This document shows, in pieces, positions 1-5,886 of a stretch of DNA of 21,775 nucleotides. The position numbers and the translations under genes are program-made. This stretch comes from a virus: positions 1 to 21,775 of the IMG/VR virus record IMGVR_UViG_3300035698_019761; one strand, written 5' to 3'. The notes below the pieces were generated by a model. That model was not told the DNA's origin, made no database searches, and saw only the letters and a list, made by a program, of their open reading frames with translations. How positions within the stretch are numbered: the stretch's first letter is position 1; every line of letters starts with the position of its first letter.

Positions 1-113
1 CAGCCGCATTTGATCACCATGACTTTGAATCAGTGCGTATGTGTGTTATGAAATGATCTAGTCAACTTAGGCTCTAATCGCCTCTCTGGGGCACTTATCG
101 AAAAGGACTACCA
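1..113 (+). other. Leader of the 89-aa gene; no full gene seen
   Basis: No complete gene is visible. Two plus-strand frames entering from the left edge stop at about 51 and 56, so the 3' end of an upstream plus-strand gene is possible but cannot be identified from fewer than 20 codons. A Shine-Dalgarno-like AAGGA at 103-107 sits six bases before the ATG at 114 and supports that start. Confidence 0.4.
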
Positions 114-383
114 ATGGCACCAAAAGACGGGACAAATATTTCTCCTTCGTCCACCGAGAGGGCTAGAAGACTTAAAACGATCTCTAGCACTAACTCTCAC
201 AAGTTGATTGACCGGGTTTGCGAAGGGGTCGCATCACCACGACAAGTGATCAAATTGAAGTGCCAAGAATGCTGTGGTTTTGAGGACTATAAAAATAGAA
301 TAGTTAACTGCTCAAGCTATATGTGTGGAGCATGGAATTATAGACCCTACATCCCTAAACCAAAAAAACCCCAGATCAGTTAA
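114..383 (+). CDS. Small cysteine-motif phage protein (putative zinc binding)
   Basis: An 89-aa basic protein. The C-terminal half carries a compact cysteine cluster: KLKCQECCGF, then NCSSYMCGAW, then a YRPY tail. This resembles a widespread family of small phage proteins with a C-x2-C ... C-x5-C pattern followed by an aromatic/proline/arginine end. The family has no firm function; metal binding is inferred. The start is supported by AAGGA six bases upstream. Its stop codon lies inside a hairpin that terminates the convergent minus-strand lipoprotein transcript. It may belong to a plus-strand operon that begins left of the window. Confidence 0.75.
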   Translation: MAPKDGTNISPSSTERARRLKTISSTNSHKLIDRVCEGVASPRQVIKLKCQECCGFEDYKNRIVNCSSYMCGAWNYRPYIPKPKKPQIS

Positions 384-392
384 GACCTGGGG
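362..392 (-). terminator. Intrinsic terminator of the lipoprotein operon
   Basis: Read on the minus strand, 392-369 forms a 9-bp stem (CCCCAGGUC / GAUCUGGGG, one G-U pair) with the loop UUAACU. Seven U follow at 368-362. It lies 56 bases past the stop of the lipoprotein gene and overlaps the last codons and stop of the convergent 89-aa gene. On the plus strand no U tract follows, so it should act mainly on minus-strand transcripts. Confidence 0.85.
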
Positions 393-447
393 CTTACGCA
401 TAGTTAGAATGTCGATATCAATTTAGGTTGTCACAAAAATCCTAACA

Positions 448-2700
448 CTACAGTTGCCACTTGTCATGACTAGACCATAAGTCTGTTGCAAGCGGTGGCT
501 TGTAAGCATTCGCTCGATGATATGGAATCATCACGTCACGAAACCACGGCCACTCACTATGGTCTTGTCCCATTGTCTCCACTGCCTTCACCCATCCTGA
601 ATACCAAGACTGCGTGAAAGAACCTTGCGGCAATGACCAGTCATTGATCCGATGCTCACCCCCATTTTGACCATTGGGCTCAAAATAGAATTCTCTCGCA
701 TTCATATAGCTATGAAGCACTTGTTTTGATTTAACCGTTTCAAAACCATGTCGGTACATAGTCGCTAGCCAAGAAGAATGGAATCCGGTCCACCAACCAA
801 CAATACAAGCGTTATTCTCAAACGGAGCACCACTTATGTTTGTTGCATTCGGTGTAGTCCCTAAACAATACGGGTGTCGGTTGTCATTGAACACATACTC
901 CCATCCACTGAATCCGTATTGACTCACGTTTTGATCGTTTATGTTTTTATGAACTCCAACTCTTGATATCAATCTCTCCTTTAGCTTTGATGCATTCATA
1001 CTATCTGGGAAAAAAAGCAGTTGTTGTGTTGCGTCCTCTTGAACTCGAACACTTCGCTCACTACCTGGTCTAACGAAATATTGCTCAAAATCCCCTAGTT
1101 TTCCCCACACATTTAAGGCTTGACGATACACTAGTAAATCACCGATGAACGCATCACCTGTCATTTCCCATGCCGCACCTAAATGCCTCTCGCCAGCGTG
1201 TTGCTGATCCTCTCCGATCCATCCATAGTTCTCACCAATTTGAAAACCATTGTTGCCCGCTCGAACGTTTGCCTCTTGGCAATGCCCTTGGTTCCATGAT
1301 GGATCCCAATGCGGATAGTTATTCCAAAACACACAAGACGTTGGAATATGATTCAAATTCATTCGATCGTTTGAGTGCCAGAAATAAGTCGGACGATGAG
1401 TAATCATTGTTAACCCGTGCAAGTAATCCTGCAATGGACAACTACTCTCACTCGTAATGGTTTGTTGTTGCTGGAGTGGCATGTTTCCACTGAAGTGGGT
1501 TTGATCACCAGTAGCTCCAGGGAACTTAGAAACATACCTAGGGTAAGCACCACCATTAACTGTTACGTTTTCATGGCTGCCACAAAGGTATTCAACACTA
1601 CTTGCTAGCTGTTCCTTGGTTCCTCGTCCCGGCATGACCGTGCCCCATATTCCTCCAGCGAGTGAACTTGCCCAAATCTCTCTTCGGGCGACTCCAATAA
1701 GTGGATCAGCTGATTCAGCTTCCGCGCTTTGTCTCCCCAGTTCACCCGAATGAATGGACATACTCCATTGTCCTCGGAAAGTACGTGCAGATCCGTCTGC
1801 AATTGAATGAGTTCCCATAAGACGTAGTTTTTTATATCCGTTCGCATCTTTGACCCCCCAGTCTCCAACTTGATACTTATCCTTATTTCTGATACTAAAC
1901 GTCATCGGATCAAAAGCAACTAGGTCTATGCTTTTTACACTAACCCCCCCACTAACAGGGTTCTCCCAATCATCATTACCAACTGATACAACCATCTCAC
2001 CGTGGTCTTGACGATTATGGATATTCATATAAACGGTGTAAGAAAGCCTAGTTTTCTCTCCGTTTTCCTTATGAAATGCTTTTCTCCACCTAAGCTCCAT
2101 TCCGTGTGTTCCCTGGTAAAGAACTTTAGCGTTTTGGAAAAACGGTGCATAAGCTTTTGTTCCATCACTTAGCTCGGCAGCCATGAATATCGCAGTGTCC
2201 AAGTTGGCGTTTTGTAAATACGCATACAAGATCGGACCCCAAGCAAATGGAAGTGGATTTGCCTTAGGCGTCCCATTCATCACGTTCATAACCAGGGTTT
2301 GATTTGGTTCCATGTAAATAGGGAAACGAAGCTGCCCAATAGCGATACTTGATTTATCTCCCCACCACTTCAACACCTTCCAATCATAAGCCCCATGCCC
2401 AGGGTGGTATTGTTTTAATGCCGCTTCGCTTGGCACCAATCCAACAGCAAAAGGAATAGACACCACTGCCCACTGGATTCTAGCCTTATTGGTGCGATTC
2501 TTTAGTGTGAATTGAGTGTAGAGAGTCTGGTCTTCTTCCACTGGCTCTGGTGCAACGCGCACAGCCTTTACATCTGCTACACTTAAAGATGCCATGCCAG
2601 CGTCAAAAAACGGTTTAGGCATCTCTTTTATGGGTTTTACTTCGGGCGTAGAACTACACCCTATTAGGGCCAAGAGCCCCAATGTAACTAATTTCTTCAT
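448..2700 (-). CDS. Large phage-encoded lipoprotein, putative polysaccharide lyase/hydrolase (PcRGLX/YetA-like, tentative)
   Basis: A 750-aa protein with a clear lipoprotein signal: Met-Lys-Lys, a short hydrophobic stretch and the lipobox L12-I13-G14-C15. Serine at +2 favours outer-membrane sorting. Residues about 60-130 read like the N-terminal beta-barrel of PcRGLX/YetA-like exo-rhamnogalacturonan lyase relatives: an IPFAVG segment at 82-87, then WWGDKSSIAIGQLRF at 112-126, matching the family style of 'PF..G ... W.DGS..W...F'. The C-terminal 350 residues are rich in Trp, His, Tyr and Asn with helical spacing, as in an alpha/alpha toroid of glycan-active enzymes. The family call is from pattern memory only. 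The start has AAGGGG seven bases upstream. The gene lies 49 bases after a small RHH gene, outside the virion operon, and ends at a strong terminator. It may be a cell-surface-modifying moron gene (for example receptor removal), which is inference. Confidence 0.6.
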   Translation of the reverse strand: MKKLVTLGLLALIGCSSTPEVKPIKEMPKPFFDAGMASLSVADVKAVRVAPEPVEEDQTLYTQFTLKNRTNKARIQWAVVSIPFAVGLVPSEAALKQYHPGHGAYDWKVLKWWGDKSSIAIGQLRFPIYMEPNQTLVMNVMNGTPKANPLPFAWGPILYAYLQNANLDTAIFMAAELSDGTKAYAPFFQNAKVLYQGTHGMELRWRKAFHKENGEKTRLSYTVYMNIHNRQDHGEMVVSVGNDDWENPVSGGVSVKSIDLVAFDPMTFSIRNKDKYQVGDWGVKDANGYKKLRLMGTHSIADGSARTFRGQWSMSIHSGELGRQSAEAESADPLIGVARREIWASSLAGGIWGTVMPGRGTKEQLASSVEYLCGSHENVTVNGGAYPRYVSKFPGATGDQTHFSGNMPLQQQQTITSESSCPLQDYLHGLTMITHRPTYFWHSNDRMNLNHIPTSCVFWNNYPHWDPSWNQGHCQEANVRAGNNGFQIGENYGWIGEDQQHAGERHLGAAWEMTGDAFIGDLLVYRQALNVWGKLGDFEQYFVRPGSERSVRVQEDATQQLLFFPDSMNASKLKERLISRVGVHKNINDQNVSQYGFSGWEYVFNDNRHPYCLGTTPNATNISGAPFENNACIVGWWTGFHSSWLATMYRHGFETVKSKQVLHSYMNAREFYFEPNGQNGGEHRINDWSLPQGSFTQSWYSGWVKAVETMGQDHSEWPWFRDVMIPYHRANAYKPPLATDLWSSHDKWQL

Positions 2701-2727
2701 TTTGATCCCCTTAATTAGGTTTGTTTA

Positions 2728-2741
2728 TATGCTTTTGCATA
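2728..2741. promoter_or_regulatory. Palindrome between the RHH and lipoprotein genes, candidate operator
   Basis: TATGC-TTTT-GCATA is a perfect inverted repeat of 5-bp arms. It lies in the 49-base gap between the stop of the RHH gene (2750) and the lipoprotein start (2700). Its outer TATG...CATA matches the palindrome on the other side of the RHH gene at 2931-2943. RHH proteins bind short palindromes, so autoregulation or separate control of the lipoprotein is a reasonable inference. Confidence 0.4.
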
Positions 2742-2749
2742 CCCTAACT

Positions 2750-2920
2750 CTAAAGGACTCGATGGCTTAATACACGCTCTATTCTCTTAGCTATCGCATC
2801 GCGCATGAATTCGCTCGGGGTCATTCCACTTTCCTTGGCCGCCGCCTTGATTCGCTTCCCCATTTCAGTGAAACACCGAAATGAAACAGTTAGCTCAAAA
2901 TCCTTTTTTTTCTTTGGCAT
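2750..2920 (-). CDS. Ribbon-helix-helix (CopG/Arc-like) DNA-binding protein
   Basis: A 56-aa frame. It starts at ATG 2920 with MPKKKKDFELTVSFRCF and ends RIERVLSHRVL. The layout is that of an RHH repressor: a basic N-terminal arm, a beta strand around residues 9-16 (ELTVSFRC), helix A around 18-31 (TEMGKRIKAAAKES), the turn G32-M-T-P-S, and helix B around 35-51 (SEFMRDAIAKRIERVL). No strong Shine-Dalgarno is seen. It lies directly upstream of, and co-directional with, the lipoprotein gene and divergent from the ERF gene. Palindromes on both sides are candidate operators. It probably controls this divergent region. Confidence 0.8.
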   Translation of the reverse strand: MPKKKKDFELTVSFRCFTEMGKRIKAAAKESGMTPSEFMRDAIAKRIERVLSHRVL

Positions 2921-2930
2921 ATTAGGTCTT

Positions 2931-2943
2931 TATGTAATACATA
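2931..2943. promoter_or_regulatory. Divergent control region with a perfect palindrome, candidate RHH operator
   Basis: TATGTA-A-TACATA is a perfect 6-bp inverted repeat around one base, in the 61-base gap between the divergent RHH (2920) and ERF (2982) starts. A weak minus-strand promoter, TTGCGT (2959-2954) with a 17-base spacer and TACATA (2936-2931), would put its -10 box inside the palindrome. A plus-strand TATAAA at 2942-2947 abuts it. A second, imperfect dyad, ACTT-ACGC-AAGT, is at 2950-2961. Repression of both directions by the RHH protein is inferred. Confidence 0.45.
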
Positions 2944-2981
2944 TAAACCACTTACGCAAGTAGAATGGAGAATCAAAAATC

Positions 2982-3635
2982 ATGAAAACATCGGAATCAA
3001 TCCTAGAACTAGCCAAGGCAATGTCAAAGATGCAGGGAGAGCTTGGTCCCGCTGAGAAGAACAGAACGAATAATCATTTTGGAAATAAATATGCTGACAT
3101 AGACTCACTCAGGAAGGCTTCCAGAAAGCCTTTAGCTGACAACGGTCTATTCGTTTCTCACCCGACCGAGACTTTAGAAAATGGTAAAGTGGTGATGAAT
3201 GCCATAATTGTTCATTCATCTGGTCAATTCCTTCAAATGACCTATCCAATTAATCCTGTTAGGCAGGACCCGCAAGGTCTTAAGAGTGCCATGACCTATG
3301 CTGAACGTGTGACCTTAATGGCATTGACTGGTTTGACTGATGGTGAAGACGACGACGGAAATTTAGCTTCCGGTAAAGGAGAAACATCTGAACCATATGA
3401 AAAAGAAGCTCAACCCATAGTTAACCTTCCAATCCCAAAAGCAACCACCCCACCTGTAAATAGATTCAAGCCAGTTGAATTAGCAATGAAGGATAACTCT
3501 CACTGGTCCAAAGATTCAGTGGCCGAGTATTGCCTTAAGCAATATGGGAAAAAAGGAAACGAACTCACTTGTGAAGAGATTAATGAGTTAGCAAAACATA
3601 TCTCAGTAGCTAAGACCGGTGGGAATAATGGCTGA
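2982..3635 (+). CDS. erf: ERF-family single-strand DNA annealing protein
   Basis: A 217-aa protein. Residues 1-126 match the ERF superfamily of phage recombinases (P22 Erf type), which anneal complementary single strands in recombination-dependent replication and genome circularisation. Visible signatures, in order: helical LELAKAMSKMQ, then HFGNKYADI (32-40), a DNGLFV strand (53-58), HSSGQ (78-82), the diagnostic QGLKSAMTYAERVTL (98-112), and an acidic DGEDDDG loop (120-126). The remaining 90 residues are a proline-rich linker and a small C-terminal helical domain, probably for partner binding. GGAG lies 11 bases before the ATG. It is the first gene of a plus-strand cluster and overlaps the next gene by 8 bases, indicating translational coupling. 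It is divergent from the RHH repressor gene. Confidence 0.9.
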   Translation: MKTSESILELAKAMSKMQGELGPAEKNRTNNHFGNKYADIDSLRKASRKPLADNGLFVSHPTETLENGKVVMNAIIVHSSGQFLQMTYPINPVRQDPQGLKSAMTYAERVTLMALTGLTDGEDDDGNLASGKGETSEPYEKEAQPIVNLPIPKATTPPVNRFKPVELAMKDNSHWSKDSVAEYCLKQYGKKGNELTCEEINELAKHISVAKTGGNNG

Positions 3636-3837
3636 ACGATACAAATGCAGGCACTGTAATGGGACGGGAAAAACCCCGTCAATAGACCCAATAACCATGC
3701 GCAAATTCAAATGCAACCATTGTAGGGGTGAAGGTGTCACAGGGGATGCTATGGATTACGAGTATGAGCAAAATAAAGACGATTGGAAAGTCATACAAGA
3801 CGCTTACAATGACGCTGAAAGATATAGCTCAAGGTAA
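3628..3837 (+). CDS. Small DnaJ-type zinc-ribbon protein
   Basis: A 69-aa protein. It has two CxxCxGxG-like knuckles: C7-x2-C10-NGTG and C29-x2-C32-RGEG, separated by 18 residues and followed by an acidic, Tyr-rich helical tail. This is the zinc-binding unit seen in the DnaJ cysteine-rich domain and in many small phage proteins. The ATG at 3628 is preferred over an upstream in-frame GTG because GGTGGG sits just before it. It overlaps the end of the ERF gene. Its partner is unknown; the neighbourhood suggests a role in DNA replication or recombination. Confidence 0.75.
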   Translation: MAERYKCRHCNGTGKTPSIDPITMRKFKCNHCRGEGVTGDAMDYEYEQNKDDWKVIQDAYNDAERYSSR

Positions 3838-3841
3838 CCGA

Positions 3842-4234
3842 ATGAATTCAAAACATGTAAGATCAACACGTAAAAGATCTAAAGTAGAAATACGTAAGTT
3901 ATTCAAACCGATCCATAGGTTCGAGTTTAAGAAACGACCTGAAAATAATGGGTGGCGTTTAATCTGGGTAGAAAATGGGCGTAGAGAATATGATGTGTTC
4001 AAAACAAAAAAAAAAGCTACAACTTTTAAGAAAAACACCATTACTAGGATTTCTTTTGAGGAAGACAATATTTACCTTCTTAGGCTTGTGGATACAAAGA
4101 GACGCATAGAAAGTCAGATGCAAGAAATACTGGAAGACGCAAATGGCCATGTGCCAACGCAGATGACTGTTTCAAATTATAATCTTTCTATAGTTCAGGC
4201 AAAATTGGCGCTTATAAAAAGATTGTTGTCTTAG
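3842..4234 (+). CDS. Basic hypothetical protein
   Basis: A 130-aa protein, not recognised. It is strongly basic in the first 100 residues (runs of Lys/Arg such as STRKRS and KTKKKATTFKKNT). A short beta-rich core, FKKRPENNGWRLIWVENGRREYDVF, resembles a generic nucleic-acid-binding or tRNA-like fold only in charge. The rest is helical and ends IVQAKLALIKRLLS. The ATG at 3842 follows AAGG (3831-3834) and lies four bases after the stop of the zinc-ribbon gene. The same frame is open further upstream, but that stretch overlaps the zinc-ribbon gene and is unlikely to be used. Confidence 0.6.
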   Translation: MNSKHVRSTRKRSKVEIRKLFKPIHRFEFKKRPENNGWRLIWVENGRREYDVFKTKKKATTFKKNTITRISFEEDNIYLLRLVDTKRRIESQMQEILEDANGHVPTQMTVSNYNLSIVQAKLALIKRLLS

Positions 4235-4258
4235 AATTTAGGATGTGTGGGGGAGTCA

Positions 4259-4750
4259 ATGGACTGTTATGTGTGCCATGGGATGGGCACGGTCTCAAGA
4301 AAAGACCCGGTCCTGCTCAGAGAAACTACAATCAATTGTTATGAATGTAAGCGAGGGGCTATGACTAAAGTTTCCGATTCAAGTAAAGTTCTATTCTTGG
4401 ACCCTTACCGTCTGCGTACCTCTTTGCAGCGACTATCTCAACTAACTGAGAATCGTCTTCAAATAGGACTCCGTTTGCGGAATCAAATAGCGACTTTAAG
4501 AGGTTATCAAGATCAGGCTTCACAATTGGATATTTCGGATGTTTCGGCTTTGCTGGCCGAGGTAAGTAAAATACAAGCCTTGCTTTTAGAGGACCTTGAT
4601 ATGGCTGCTCAGGCCTCTGGTGAAGTCGGCATATTAGCGAAACCGCTGCTTCAAACTCTCGGGTCCGAGACGGGGTATAACATTTTCCCGACCGAGAAAA
4701 CCTATGTCTACCTTTTGAGATCGGGTTTAAGGAAAAACGATTTTCATTAA
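4259..4750 (+). CDS. Second zinc-ribbon protein, with a reading frame that runs antisense through RusA
   Basis: The first 35 residues are a second zinc-ribbon unit like the gene at 3628: C3-x2-C6-HGMG and C27-x2-C30-KRG. This part is convincing. From about 4365 on, the frame (163 aa in all) lies wholly antisense to the RusA region on the minus strand and gives a Leu/Gln-rich sequence with no recognisable domain, probably not a true protein. One extra G in the G4 run at 4355-4358 would change the end to ...CKRGGYD and stop at a TAA at 4366-4368, exactly where RusA stops (4365). The natural gene may therefore be about 36 aa at 4259-4368. GGGGAG lies just before the ATG; a GTG at 4247 is also in frame. 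Confidence 0.5.
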   Translation: MDCYVCHGMGTVSRKDPVLLRETTINCYECKRGAMTKVSDSSKVLFLDPYRLRTSLQRLSQLTENRLQIGLRLRNQIATLRGYQDQASQLDISDVSALLAEVSKIQALLLEDLDMAAQASGEVGILAKPLLQTLGSETGYNIFPTEKTYVYLLRSGLRKNDFH

Positions 4751-4973
4751 GCTTTGAATTTATTTCTAAGAGAATCTTGTAGTTCTCTCTCGTTAGATCA
4801 GACTCAGTCTCTACCACTAAGATCCGGTCATCTAGTCTTTTATGGGCTGAAGCAGCCCTCTCTTTCTCTTCAAACGTAGCAAACAAGAATATAACAGCGC
4901 CCATACCAATCCCCATTATCTGAAGGATTGTTATTGATAGCTTTTTAATTAACCCCTGGAACGCCTCCACCAT
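4365..4973 (-). CDS. rusA: Membrane-segment protein fused in frame to a RusA-like Holliday junction resolvase
   Basis: A 202-aa frame with two parts. Residues 1-79 hold a membrane segment (about 12-34, ILQIMGIGMGAVIFLF) followed by a charged, probably coiled-coil region (35-78), the layout of an i-spanin or similar small lysis protein. Residues 80-202 are RusA: ISKGRHRFS near its start, YTPSRTREFE, then VKPDLDNLLK with D154, D156 and K160, and FEDDSQ with D173/D174. These match the catalytic Asp triad and Lys of RusA, which cuts Holliday junctions and branched DNA before packaging. An ATG at 4747 in another frame (MKIVF) would be a natural RusA start if the T5 run (4737-4733) had one more T. 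The join may therefore be a single-base indel rather than a real fusion. It overlaps the upstream gene by 28-29 bases. Confidence 0.75.
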   Translation of the reverse strand: MVEAFQGLIKKLSITILQIMGIGMGAVIFLFATFEEKERAASAHKRLDDRILVVETESDLTRENYKILLEINSKLNENRFSLNPISKGRHRFSRSGKCYTPSRTREFEAAVSLICRLHQRPEQPYQGPLKARLVFYLPRPAKPKHPKYPIVKPDLDNLLKSLFDSANGVLFEDDSQLVEIVAAKRYADGKGPRIELYLNRKL

Positions 4974-5391
4974 ATGATCTGCACTCTGTCCCTGCTCTTA
5001 ATAGAAAATCGTGCTCACTAGCTGGCACATACTTTTCATGCTTTTTCTTCGGTGCCAGGAACCACGATCTCTCATACCAATGGTGGCAATAACCCGGCTT
5101 GTCTTTACATATTTTATAAAACTTATCCCCTATTGTGCAAATGAACCCGATCTCATTCGCGTCCCTACGAAACAGCTCGTCATCTAATCGGTAATGCTTA
5201 ATGTGCAAGTCCTCGCATTTATTACCATTGTACTTCAAGCACCTGGAATTCGTAAGTTCCTCTGGATATGCGGGGCGCGCCATAAGGATCTGATCCTTTA
5301 AAGCAGTTGGAGCCATTACCTCTAAAGAGGAACAACTCCAACCCATAACCATCACCACTAAAGAAATCAGCGTAAATTGAAGACTAAGCAT
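4945..5391 (-). CDS. Exported cysteine-rich protein of the lysis region, possible lipoprotein
   Basis: A 148-aa protein starting at ATG 5391, which overlaps the TAG of the previous gene (ATGCTTAG); the frame is open 12 codons further upstream. The N-terminus is a signal sequence (MLSLQFTLISLVVMVMGWSC) with a possible but poor lipobox at G17-W18-S19-C20. The mature part has six more cysteines, which suggests disulphides and a periplasmic location. It also has many Tyr, His and Lys residues. Position between the amidase block and a membrane/coiled-coil protein suggests a lysis role such as an outer-membrane spanin partner, but it is long for Rz1 and lacks its proline-rich character. No family recognised. 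Confidence 0.6.
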   Translation of the reverse strand: MLSLQFTLISLVVMVMGWSCSSLEVMAPTALKDQILMARPAYPEELTNSRCLKYNGNKCEDLHIKHYRLDDELFRRDANEIGFICTIGDKFYKICKDKPGYCHHWYERSWFLAPKKKHEKYVPASEHDFLLRAGTECRSYGGGVPGVN

Positions 5392-5614
5392 TCGCTTGGA
5401 TATCCCTTTCAAGGGATTCAAGGTCAATCACCTTTTGTTTTATCAGAGCCATTAAGCGGACGTCATCCCGATCGTACCCCTTGCTATGCTCCTCTAGAAT
5501 ATCCATGTTGATATCCCTAAGACGGTCAATGTACTTTCTCTGATTCTCTCGATCAATCACACCAAAGATCTTATCAACGATTGATACAAACGCTGTAATC
5601 AGAGTCATGTCCAT
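5384..5614 (-). CDS. Small hypothetical protein of the lysis region
   Basis: A 76-aa protein. An amphipathic N-terminus (MDMTLITAFVSIVDKIFGVI) is followed by a charged helical region (res 20-76) likely to form a coiled coil. The hydrophobic stretch is too short and too interrupted by charges for a confident membrane segment, so a holin call is not justified. It starts in a TAATG overlap with the gene before it, with GAGG upstream, and ends overlapping the start of the cysteine-rich protein. Coupled translation within the lysis block is likely. Confidence 0.6.
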   Translation of the reverse strand: MDMTLITAFVSIVDKIFGVIDRENQRKYIDRLRDINMDILEEHSKGYDRDDVRLMALIKQKVIDLESLERDIQANA

Positions 5615-5886
5615 TACTTCTGCACCTCAGCCATAACAGCCATAACAACTTCCATTCCTTCAGAGAATGAAATGTCCTTAATCTCTTCTGGAACCATTCC
5701 AATGTCGGCAATCGCCTTATCAACCAAAGCTTTGAACTCTGGGTTTCCTGTGTATTGACTCATGAGCATCATTGCATCACTCATCTGAACACCATCTTTT
5801 ACTAGCACTAAAATGTGTTTGGTTAATGCAGTCAATGCCACTGCTAATTCTTTTACGTTCTTTACATCTCTTGTTTCTTCAGCCAT
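5614..5886 (-). CDS. Conserved-type small phage protein next to the endolysin, function unknown
   Basis: A 90-aa acidic helical protein. The start is taken at ATG 5886, which shares one base with the TAA of the amidase gene (TAATG); five more in-frame codons upstream are unlikely to be used. The layout (VKELAVALTALTKHILVLVKDG, then NPEFKALVDKAIADI, then VPEEIKDISFSEGMEVV) resembles a type of small phage protein often found beside endolysins whose function is not established to my knowledge. No signal or clear membrane segment is visible. Confidence 0.65.
   Translation of the reverse strand: MAEETRDVKNVKELAVALTALTKHILVLVKDGVQMSDAMMLMSQYTGNPEFKALVDKAIADIGMVPEEIKDISFSEGMEVVMAVMAEVQK

Noticed and set aside
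1-56. 3' end of an upstream gene in the first bases
   Set aside because: Two frames end here but fewer than 20 codons are visible, with no recognisable motif.
1170-1868. Open frames opposite to or overlapping the lipoprotein gene (plus 1170-1403, plus 1417-1608, minus 1605-1868)
   Set aside because: They lie wholly inside the 750-aa frame, lack a recognisable domain, and show composition expected for shadow frames.
3500-4150. Minus-strand Phe/Leu-rich frames opposite the ERF cluster
   Set aside because: They are antisense to Lys-rich coding sequence and have no ribosome binding site or domain.
5384-5614. Holin call for the 76-aa protein
   Set aside because: The only hydrophobic stretch is short and broken by Asp/Lys residues; a membrane segment cannot be supported.
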